Of a stretch of 7,884 nt of DNA, positions 1-6,911 are shown piece by piece. Below the pieces are notes generated by a model. That model did no database searches. It worked only from the letters and a program-made list of their open reading frames with translations, and was not told the origin of the DNA. A program made the translations under genes and the position numbers. Source of the DNA: Desulfocurvus sp. (lineage in GTDB: Bacteria > Desulfobacterota > Desulfovibrionia > Desulfovibrionales > Desulfovibrionaceae); assembly GCF_023230885.1 (NCBI RefSeq), contig NZ_JALNWM010000166.1:1-7884 (forward strand), read 5' to 3'. Each line of letters opens with the position of its first letter. Position 1 is the first letter of the stretch.

Positions 1-378
1 GACGCGCGCGACCCCGGCGCCGACCGGCGCTACGCGGACCTCGCGCCCCACGAACTGCCGCGCTGCGAAAGCCTCAAGGACACCGTGGCCCGCGTCCTGC
101 CCCACTGGGAGCGGGTCATCGCGCCCCAGGTGCGCCAGGGCCGCCGGGTGCTGGTGGCGGCCCACGGCAACAGCCTGCGGGCGCTGGTCAAGCACCTGGA
201 CGGCATGGGCGAGGCCGAGGTGGCCGGGCTGAACATCCCCACGGGCATCCCCCTGGTCTACGAGCTGGACGACGACCTGAACGCCCTGGGGCGGCGCTAC
301 CTGGGCGACCCCGAGGCCGCGCGCCGCGCGGCCCAGGCCGTGGCCGACCAGGCCGGCGGAGGCGGGGCGGCGGGCTGA
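1..378 (+). CDS. gpmA: 2,3-bisphosphoglycerate-dependent phosphoglycerate mutase, C-terminal half (partial at left edge)
   Basis: This enzyme interconverts 3-phosphoglycerate and 2-phosphoglycerate in cytoplasmic glycolysis and gluconeogenesis, through a phosphohistidine intermediate. The window shows the last 125 codons in frame 1, ending at TGA 376-378. The N-terminal half, with the RHGxS phospho-acceptor histidine, lies outside the window. The visible part matches the GpmA family closely: RRYADL and ESLKDTVARVLPHW early on, then AAHGNSLRALVKHL, which holds the second catalytic histidine, and NIPTGIPLVYELD near the end. The tail is Ala/Gly-rich (AVADQAGGGGAAG) and probably disordered. Family members are about 230-250 residues, so roughly half the gene is present. 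The next gene's predicted promoter begins 10 bp after the stop, and I see no hairpin terminator in between. Identity is very secure; only the start is unknown. Confidence 0.96.
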   Translation, partial: DARDPGADRRYADLAPHELPRCESLKDTVARVLPHWERVIAPQVRQGRRVLVAAHGNSLRALVKHLDGMGEAEVAGLNIPTGIPLVYELDDDLNALGRRYLGDPEAARRAAQAVADQAGGGGAAG

Positions 379-387
379 TCTCTCCCT

Positions 388-416
388 TTGGACTTCGGCC
401 GGGTTTTGGGTATGCT
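388..416 (+). promoter_or_regulatory. Candidate sigma70-type promoter for the adenylate cyclase gene
   Basis: TTGGAC (388-393) and TATGCT (411-416) are separated by exactly 17 bp in the 90-bp gap after gpmA. The -10 keeps the key T-A-T and final T; the -35 keeps TTG. Transcription would begin near 423, giving a leader of about 46 nt. The two other plus-strand gaps hold boxes of the same design. This is a prediction from sequence only. Confidence 0.5.
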
Positions 417-468
417 GCCCCCCGGCCCGGCCCCGAACCCCCAGCCCTCAACACGACGCAGCGCACGC

Positions 469-3400
469 ATGACCGCTCCCAACCCGCCCAGCGCGCACCC
501 AGGCGGCGACGCCACGGGCCTGCTGAGCCGCCTGGATGAAGCCACCCGGCGCGCCCCCAGGGAGCGCGAACGCGAGGAGGCCGCGCGCCTGGCCGAGGCC
601 CTGGCCGCCCTGCCCGGCCCCGGCGGCCAGGCCGCACGCCAGGACGCCGCCCTGCTGCTGGCCGCCCCCCGGGCCGACGCCGGGGCGGCGGAACTTTGCG
701 CCGCCCTGCTGCCGCACCTGGGGCCCGAGGCGGCCTTCGCCCTGACGGCCGTCCTGCTGCGGGCGGCGGAGGCAGACCCGCGCCGCAGGCCCGATCTGGC
801 CGAGGCCGCAGGGCCGCTGCTGCCCCACGTCCTGGCCCTGCTGCTGGGCGAGGACCACCCGCAAACCGAGCCCCTGCGCGGCGCGGCCCTGGCCGCCCTG
901 CCCCGGCTGGCCGCCCTGGAGGCCGAGCAGGCCGGAGCCTTCCTGGACGCTGCCGAGGCCCTGGGCCTGGAGGTGCCCTGGTGCGTGGGCGAGGCCCTGC
1001 GCGCGGGCGCCTGGGGCACGCTGGTCCGCAACTCTCTGGCCGAGGCGGCCGAGGCCATAGCCCAGGGCCGCCGCCCGGCCCGCGAGCTGGCCGGAATCAT
1101 CACCCGCCACGCCGTGCTGGAGCACGCGCCCTTCGCCCTCGACCTGCTGCCCATCCTGGACACCCGCCACGCCCCGACCCTGCTGGCGGCCCTGCCCGCC
1201 GTGCTGCGCTGCCGCCCGGGGACCGACGCCCAGCTGGCCGTGGCCGCCGCCAGGGCGGCCCTGCATCCCGACCGGCGGGTCAAGGGCTGGGCCCTGGCCG
1301 TGCTGGCCGTCTGCGCCCCCAAGGGCCAGGGCAAGATCCTGGCCGGACTGGCGGCCAAGGATCCGGCCGCGGACGCCGCCGCGCCCGCCCTGCTGCCGCT
1401 GCTGCCGCGCGCCGAATACCTGGGCTGGGCCAAGGCCCGGGGCGGCGCGCGCCGGGCCGCCCCCGCGACCTTCGCCGCCCTGGCCACCCTGGCGCCGCGC
1501 TCCGTGCGCGCGCTCCTGGCCGCCCTGTCCCGGGGCGCCCATGCGGCGGGCGCCGCGCTGCTGGAGGCCCGCCTGCCCGCCCCCGACGCCCCCGACACCA
1601 TCGGCGCCCCCCAGGACGCCCGGGCCGCCGCCGCCGCGTGGCGGCCCCAGGCCCCTGCCGCCGACGCCGAACCCGGCCCGGACAGGCCCGGACGCAACAG
1701 GACCTCCCTGCTGGCCCGCCTGGGCGCCGCGGACCGGAGCCTGAGCGTCCAGTTCGACGGCGCGGGAGCCAACGGGCTGCGCGGGGCCAAGGGCTCGCCG
1801 GTCCACCAGCGACGGACCCTGCGCGGGGCCGATTTTTCCGCCGCCTTCCTGGACGGCGCGATCTTCGAGGACTGCGTCCTGGAGGGCGCGACCTTTTCCG
1901 GAGCCTTGCTGCGCGGGGCGCGCTTCACCCGCTGCACCCTGACGGGCTGCGACCTCTCCGGCTGCCGGATGTACGACTGCATCCTGGACGAGGTGCGCCT
2001 TGAGCACTGCGACCTGCGCGGCGCACTGCTCTACGGCGGCACCGTGGCCGTCGCCGACTTCCGGCTCTGCAACCTGCGCGCGGCGACCCTGTGCGACACG
2101 GACCTGGCCACCACGCGCTTCACCGCCTGCTCGCTGTCGGCCCTGACCGTACGGGGCGGGGCGCTGGCCGGGGTGGAGCTGGTGCTCTCGTGCGCCGCCG
2201 GGGCCACCCTGGGGCCCGCGCGGCTGACCGGGGCGACCCTGGCGGGTGCGACCCTGGCCGGGACGCGCGTCGCCGGGGCCACCACCGCCGCCACCGACCA
2301 TCCGGCCCTGCTGCGCCTGGAGGACGGCCGCCTGCCCGCCCTGGCCGCGGCCCTGGCCGCCCGGGGGCCCGCCCCGGCCCCGGAGCCCGCCCCCGGGGAG
2401 GCCGAGGCGGCAGCGGCCCTGGTGGACCTCTGGTTCCAGACCCGGGCCCAGCGCGCCGCCCTGGCGGCATTCCTGCGCAACAACCTGCGCCGCGAGAGCT
2501 GGTGCCGCCACAAGCTCGGGCCGCAACGCTCGCGCTTCTACCGCCTGGCACCGCTGCTGCTGCACGCCGACGCCCTGGCCGCCCCGGACGCGCCTCCCGA
2601 AGACGGCGGGACCACCGCCCCCGACGCCCCGCAGGCGGCTCCCGACGCGGCCTTCCGGCTGGCGAACTACGCGCCGGACTACACCACCCTGGCCGACGCC
2701 AGGGAGCTGTTCCCCGGCCTGACGCCGCCGGACCCCGCCCCCCAAAACGCCCCGGCCCCCGTCTCCATCGAGGGCCTCTACACCATCGGCAGCACCGGCA
2801 CCGCCGCCCAGACGCCCACCTCCGACCTGGACTACTGGGTCTGCCACGACCACCGGGACATGACCCCGGCCCTGGCCGGGGCCCTGGCCGCGCGCCTGGA
2901 GCGCATCGAGGGCTGGGCCGCGCGGACCTTCGGCCTGGAGGTCCACTTCTTTGCCATGGACCTGGAGCGCGTGCGCGGCAACAACTTCGGCTTCAGCGAC
3001 AAGGAAAGCTCCGGATCGGCCCAGGCCGTGCTGCTCAAGGAGGAGTTCTACCGCACGGCGGTGCGCGTGGCGGGCAAGGCGCCCCTGTGGTGGATCACGC
3101 CCCCCGGGGCCGACGACCGGGCCTACGAGGCCGCCCGGCGCCTGGCCGCGCGCGGGCCCCTGGCCGCCGGGCTGGCCGACCTGGGCAACCTGGCCGAAAT
3201 CCCCCCCGGCGAGTTCTTCGGCGCCTCCCTGTGGCAGATCGTCAAGGCGCTGACCAGCCCGTTCAAGTCCATCATGAAGTTCGGCCTGCTGGAGCGCTAC
3301 ATGGCCGCCGGGGCCTCGGGCCCGGGGGCCCTGCTGTGCGACCGCGTCAAGGCCGGGCTGCTGGCCGGGCGCACGGCCCTGGCCGAGGTGGACCCCTATG

Positions 3401-4383
3401 TCCTGCTGCTGCGCGAGGTCAGCGGGCACTATGCCCGGGCCGGGGAGAAGGACTCCCTGACCCTGGTGCGCCTGTCGTTTCTGCTCAAGGGCAAGATCGC
3501 CGACGCCTGCGCCCCGGACGTCGCGCCCCTGCGCGGGGAGGACGCCGAGCTGCGCGCCATGTTTCAGGACGAACAGGCCCGCCTGGGCACGGGCGGGGCG
3601 TGGTCCTTCCGGCGCCTGGAGCATGTGGGCGGGCTGGTCAACGCCTTCATCGTGCGCACCTACACCCGCGTGCGCGAGCTGCGGCCCCGGGGCGACGACG
3701 TGTCCATCACCCCCGAGGACCTGACCAAGCTGGGGCGGCGCATCTCGGCCAGCTTCTCGCGGCGGCGGCACAAGGTCGAGCATGTGCCCTTCCTGTCCAT
3801 AGGCGGCAACACCTTCCGCATCCTGCACTTCCTGGCCCGCCAGCGCACAGCGGGGCGCCCCGGGGGCTGGGAGGTCCAGGGCGCCCAGGAGGTGGCCGGA
3901 CGCGACCGCCTCCAGCTGGCCGACCTGCGCAAAGGCGACGACCTGGCGGCCATCCTGGTCTGGCTGGCGGCCAACCGCCTGTTCGCGCCGGGGATGGAGG
4001 TCCGCGCCGACTACTCCATCTCCCCGGTCACCGCGCGCGACCTGAACGACCTGCTCCAACGCCTGACGGCCTTCTTCCCCCCCGAGGCGACCTTCAACAC
4101 CGAGGTCGACGAGATGCTGCGCCCCGAGCGCATCGTGCGCGCCTTTTTCATCCTCAACCTGGTCCAGCCCCGGGAGCAGGCCGCCCTGCGCGAGGCAACC
4201 CTGGTCTACAGCACCAACTGGGGCGAGCTGTTCTGCCGCACGGTGCCCGTACGGCAGCCCGGGGCGCTGCTGGCCGACCCGGGGCGCTTCCTGCTGGAGC
4301 ACGCGGACCAGGGCGGCGCGCCGCCGCAGATCGTCGGCAGCTTCGTCCCCGACCGCGCGAGCTGCCCGCGCATGGACGGCTGA
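469..4383 (+). CDS. Class I adenylate cyclase with N-terminal helical-repeat and pentapeptide-repeat domains
   Basis: This 1304-residue protein is predicted to make cyclic AMP from ATP in the cytoplasm. Residues 1-370 are Ala/Leu-rich and probably helical, perhaps HEAT-like. A Pro/Ala linker spans about 371-410. Residues 451-605 are 31 in-register pentapeptide repeats, and a second Pro/Ala linker covers 631-645. The rest aligns with the class I (CyaA) catalytic region: IEGLYTIGSTG then TSDLDYWVC (768-792), whose GST plus D786-x-D788 is the nucleotidyltransferase metal/ATP motif; EEFYRTAVRVAGK (858-870); and GEFFGASLWQIVKALTSPFK (914-933). It ends near STNWGELFCRTVPV, so by my recollection of E. 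coli CyaA it lacks that enzyme's C-terminal regulatory region of roughly 250 residues. I chose ATG 469 although no Shine-Dalgarno precedes it; ATG 412 lies inside the predicted -10 box and TTG 388 is the -35. It stands between gpmA and pfkA. The catalytic identity is secure; the role of the N-terminal half is unknown. Confidence 0.9.
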   Translation: MTAPNPPSAHPGGDATGLLSRLDEATRRAPREREREEAARLAEALAALPGPGGQAARQDAALLLAAPRADAGAAELCAALLPHLGPEAAFALTAVLLRAAEADPRRRPDLAEAAGPLLPHVLALLLGEDHPQTEPLRGAALAALPRLAALEAEQAGAFLDAAEALGLEVPWCVGEALRAGAWGTLVRNSLAEAAEAIAQGRRPARELAGIITRHAVLEHAPFALDLLPILDTRHAPTLLAALPAVLRCRPGTDAQLAVAAARAALHPDRRVKGWALAVLAVCAPKGQGKILAGLAAKDPAADAAAPALLPLLPRAEYLGWAKARGGARRAAPATFAALATLAPRSVRALLAALSRGAHAAGAALLEARLPAPDAPDTIGAPQDARAAAAAWRPQAPAADAEPGPDRPGRNRTSLLARLGAADRSLSVQFDGAGANGLRGAKGSPVHQRRTLRGADFSAAFLDGAIFEDCVLEGATFSGALLRGARFTRCTLTGCDLSGCRMYDCILDEVRLEHCDLRGALLYGGTVAVADFRLCNLRAATLCDTDLATTRFTACSLSALTVRGGALAGVELVLSCAAGATLGPARLTGATLAGATLAGTRVAGATTAATDHPALLRLEDGRLPALAAALAARGPAPAPEPAPGEAEAAAALVDLWFQTRAQRAALAAFLRNNLRRESWCRHKLGPQRSRFYRLAPLLLHADALAAPDAPPEDGGTTAPDAPQAAPDAAFRLANYAPDYTTLADARELFPGLTPPDPAPQNAPAPVSIEGLYTIGSTGTAAQTPTSDLDYWVCHDHRDMTPALAGALAARLERIEGWAARTFGLEVHFFAMDLERVRGNNFGFSDKESSGSAQAVLLKEEFYRTAVRVAGKAPLWWITPPGADDRAYEAARRLAARGPLAAGLADLGNLAEIPPGEFFGASLWQIVKALTSPFKSIMKFGLLERYMAAGASGPGALLCDRVKAGLLAGRTALAEVDPYVLLLREVSGHYARAGEKDSLTLVRLSFLLKGKIADACAPDVAPLRGEDAELRAMFQDEQARLGTGGAWSFRRLEHVGGLVNAFIVRTYTRVRELRPRGDDVSITPEDLTKLGRRISASFSRRRHKVEHVPFLSIGGNTFRILHFLARQRTAGRPGGWEVQGAQEVAGRDRLQLADLRKGDDLAAILVWLAANRLFAPGMEVRADYSISPVTARDLNDLLQRLTAFFPPEATFNTEVDEMLRPERIVRAFFILNLVQPREQAALREATLVYSTNWGELFCRTVPVRQPGALLADPGRFLLEHADQGGAPPQIVGSFVPDRASCPRMDG
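1819..2283 (+). repeat. Array of 31 uninterrupted pentapeptide repeats within the adenylate cyclase
   Basis: Residues 451-605 follow the A(D/N)Lxx-type pentapeptide rule. Every fifth residue from L451 to V601 is L, F, M or V, with A576 the single exception and no phase break. The residue two before it is mostly A, C or G. Such arrays fold into a right-handed square beta-helix with four pentapeptides per turn, so this would make about 7.75 turns. Eight cysteines occupy the inward i-2 position, four of them exactly 20 residues apart (494, 514, 534, 554). In this family the fold usually mediates protein contacts; here the partner is unknown. Confidence 0.92.
2224..2283 (+). repeat. 15-nt tandem units encoding the last pentapeptides of the array
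   Basis: Four consecutive 15-nt units encode LTGAT, LAGAT, LAGTR and VAGAT. The first two differ at only three of fifteen bases (CTGACCGGGGCGACC and CTGGCGGGTGCGACC). The array therefore still looks repetitive at DNA level at its end, whereas earlier units have diverged. This is consistent with growth of the beta-helix by slippage or unequal exchange, although high GC and Ala/Gly codons also raise the similarity. Confidence 0.6.
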
Positions 4384-4396
4384 AGGGCGGCGCCCC

Positions 4397-4444
4397 CGGC
4401 CCGGGCCGCGTTTTCCCGGCATTGCGCCCGGGCCGCGGCCCGGG
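4397..4444. repeat. Nested GC-rich palindromes between adenylate cyclase and pfkA
   Basis: Two perfect palindromes share a 12-bp core. CGGCCCGGGCCG lies at 4397-4408 and CCCGGGCCGCGGCCCGGG at 4427-4444. The 12-mer GCCCGGGCCGCG occurs directly repeated at 4399-4410 and 4426-4437. The left copy can also pair with the right end of the second palindrome (4400-4410 with 4434-4444, 11 bp, 23-nt loop). The larger palindrome fills the gap between the -35 and -10 of the predicted pfkA promoter. A short TTTT follows the left palindrome at 4411-4414, so a weak terminator for the cyclase gene is possible. Confidence 0.6.
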
Positions 4445-4450
4445 TATGCA
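4422..4450 (+). promoter_or_regulatory. Candidate sigma70-type promoter for pfkA
   Basis: TTGCGC (4422-4427) and TATGCA (4445-4450) are spaced by 17 bp. The expected start near 4457 gives a leader of about 32 nt ending in a strong ribosome site. The spacer is almost wholly an 18-bp palindrome, which makes it a plausible operator. The layout repeats that upstream of the adenylate cyclase gene, which supports the call. Confidence 0.5.
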
Positions 4451-4478
4451 AGAACATCCCGACCCCCCAACCAAGCCC

Positions 4479-4484
4479 AGGAGG
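4479..4484 (+). promoter_or_regulatory. Strong Shine-Dalgarno site of pfkA
   Basis: AGGAGG stands four bases before ATG 4489 (AGGAGGCACCATG) and fixes that start. It is the only perfect ribosome site ahead of a gene start in this window. The adenylate cyclase and mutY starts have none, which suggests stronger translation of pfkA. Confidence 0.85.
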
Positions 4485-4488
4485 CACC

Positions 4489-5592
<1,104 letters not shown>

Positions 5593-5649
5593 CCGCGCGG
5601 CCCCCGGCCGGGAGCGGGAACGGGGCGGGGCCGCCGGGCCGCCGCCCCC

Positions 5650-5678
5650 TTGCCTTTGGGCCCGCTCCGTGTTCTGCT
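5650..5678 (+). promoter_or_regulatory. Weak candidate promoter for mutY
   Basis: TTGCCT (5650-5655) is followed after 17 bp by TCTGCT (5673-5678), one base from the TATGCT box ahead of the adenylate cyclase gene. The predicted start near 5685 leaves a C-rich leader of about 39 nt. The second base of the -10 is not A, so the match is poor on its own and rests mainly on the shared spacing. Confidence 0.3.
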
Positions 5679-5679
5679 C

Positions 5680-5697
5680 GCCCACGCCCACGCCCAC
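5680..5697 (+). repeat. Three perfect GCCCAC hexamer repeats in the mutY leader
   Basis: GCCCAC occurs three times back to back just after the predicted -10 box. It lies in a C-rich, G-poor leader with no ribosome site. It could change length by slippage; no function is evident. Confidence 0.55.
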
Positions 5698-5723
5698 GGC
5701 CCACCGCAACCCGACCCCACGCC

Positions 5724-6830
5724 ATGCCACGCACCGACCCCGCCGCCCTGTCCGCCCTGCTGCCCTGGTTCGCCGCCCACCGCCGGCCCCTGCCCTGGCG
5801 GCAGGATTACCGGCCCTACCATGTCTGGATTTCCGAAATCATGCTCCAGCAGACGCAGATGGACCGCGCCGTGGACTACTTCCTGCGCTGGACCGGGCGC
5901 CTGCCCGACGTGGCGGCCGTGGCAGCCGCCCGCGAGGACGAGGTGCTCCGGCTCTGGGAGGGCCTGGGCTACTACAGCCGGGCGCGCAACCTGCGCGCCG
6001 CCGCCCGGGTCATGATGGAGCGCCACGGCGGACGGGTGCCCGACTCCCGCGACGCGCTGCTGGCCCTGCCCGGGGTCGGCCGCTACACCGCCGCCGCGGT
6101 GCTCTCCATCGCCTACGGCCACGACGAGCCCCTGGTGGACGCCAACGTGGCCCGGGTCTTCTGCCGCCTGTTCGACCTGGACGCGCCCGCGGGCGAGGCC
6201 GCCACCCGGCGCGAGCTGTGGCGCCTGGCCGGGGAGCTGCTGCCCCCGGGCCGCGCCCGGGACCACAACCAGGCGCTCATGGAGCTGGGGGCCCTGGTCT
6301 GCACGCCGCGCGGGCCGCGCTGCGACGCCTGCCCCCTGGCCCCGGCCTGCGAGGCCCGCAGGCTGGACATCGCCGCCCACCGCCCCGTGCCGGGCAGGAA
6401 AAAGGACATCACGCCCCTGACCCTGGCCACGGGCGTGCTCACACACCGGGGCCGGGTGTTCGTCCAGAAGCGCGCCCCCGGCGACGTGTGGGGCGGGCTG
6501 TGGGAATTCCCGGGCGGCGGCGTGGAACCGGGCGAGACGCCCGCCCAGGCCGTAGTCCGCGAATACATGGAGGAGACGGGCTTTTGCGTGCGCGTGACCG
6601 CGCCGCTGACGGTCATCCGCCACGGCTACACGCGCTTTCGCGTGACCCTGAACTGCTTCGCCCTGGCCCTGGACGGCGAGCCGCCGCCCCCCGTGCTCAC
6701 CGAGGCTGTGCAGTGGCGCTGGGCCAGCCCCGGGGAGCTGGAGGGCCTGGCCTTTCCCGCCGGACACCGCAAGCTGCTGGACTGGCTGGCCGCCCGGGAG
6801 CTCCTGCCGGGGCTCGCGGCCCGGGCCTGA
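5724..6830 (+). CDS. mutY: A/G-specific adenine DNA glycosylase with C-terminal Nudix domain
   Basis: MutY removes adenine mispaired with 8-oxoguanine in base excision repair. This 368-residue protein has the full glycosylase domain: SEIMLQQTQ (37-45) with catalytic E38, GLGYYSRARNL (80-90), the helix-hairpin-helix LPGVGRYTA (115-123), catalytic D139 in VDANV, and a 4Fe-4S loop C193-x6-C200-x2-C203-x5-C209. The C-terminal domain (about 229-368) carries a near-complete Nudix box at 265-287 (G-x5-E-x7-RE-x2-EE-x-G), which ordinary MutY proteins have lost. Where E. coli-type MutY has an FSH loop that reads 8-oxoguanine, this protein has Y302-T303-R304. ATG 5724 is the only sensible start; no Shine-Dalgarno or upstream in-frame ATG, GTG or TTG is close. 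The length is normal for MutY. It converges with the chemoreceptor gene 81 bp downstream. Identity is secure; whether the Nudix domain is catalytic is open. Confidence 0.95.
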   Translation: MPRTDPAALSALLPWFAAHRRPLPWRQDYRPYHVWISEIMLQQTQMDRAVDYFLRWTGRLPDVAAVAAAREDEVLRLWEGLGYYSRARNLRAAARVMMERHGGRVPDSRDALLALPGVGRYTAAAVLSIAYGHDEPLVDANVARVFCRLFDLDAPAGEAATRRELWRLAGELLPPGRARDHNQALMELGALVCTPRGPRCDACPLAPACEARRLDIAAHRPVPGRKKDITPLTLATGVLTHRGRVFVQKRAPGDVWGGLWEFPGGGVEPGETPAQAVVREYMEETGFCVRVTAPLTVIRHGYTRFRVTLNCFALALDGEPPPPVLTEAVQWRWASPGELEGLAFPAGHRKLLDWLAARELLPGLAARA

Positions 6831-6850
6831 GCCCCGCGCGCCGGAAAAGC

Positions 6851-6889
6851 CGGAAGGCGCCGCCCCGTCGAGCGGGGCGGCGCCTTCCG
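6851..6889. terminator. Strong hairpin between convergent mutY and chemoreceptor genes
   Basis: CGGAAGGCGCCGCCCC (6851-6866) pairs perfectly with 6874-6889, and G6867-C6873 adds a seventeenth pair around the loop TCGAG. On the minus strand the hairpin is followed by GCTTTTCC and lies 22 nt past the chemoreceptor stop, so it is a good intrinsic terminator for that gene. On the plus strand it is 20 nt after the mutY stop but is followed by TACCTGG without a T run, so termination there would be weaker. Confidence 0.85.
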
Positions 6890-6911
6890 TACCTGGCGCA
6901 GGCGGCGCGCC

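Noticed and set aside
394..437. An imperfect inverted repeat (TTCGG-CCGGG against CCCGG-CC-CCGAA) around the cyclase -10 box
   Set aside because: It contains a two-base bulge and low-complexity C/G runs, and nothing separates it from background; unlike the pfkA palindrome it is not perfect.
388..468. Earlier starts for the cyclase at TTG 388 or ATG 412
   Set aside because: TTG 388 is the first codon of the -35 hexamer and ATG 412 is inside the predicted -10 TATGCT, so neither would be on the transcript. The extra residues are Pro-rich and look non-coding. If the promoter call is wrong, 412 becomes possible again.
297..1982. A 561-codon minus-strand frame opposite the N-terminal half of the cyclase
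   Set aside because: It is Ala/Arg/Ser-rich, without motifs or ribosome site, and overlaps gpmA and the cyclase in shadow.
5597..5634. A possible terminator after pfkA (CGGCCCC pairing with GGGGCCG, 8 bp including one flanking pair)
   Set aside because: The loop is 22 nt and no T run follows. In such GC-rich sequence an 8-bp stem is expected by chance.
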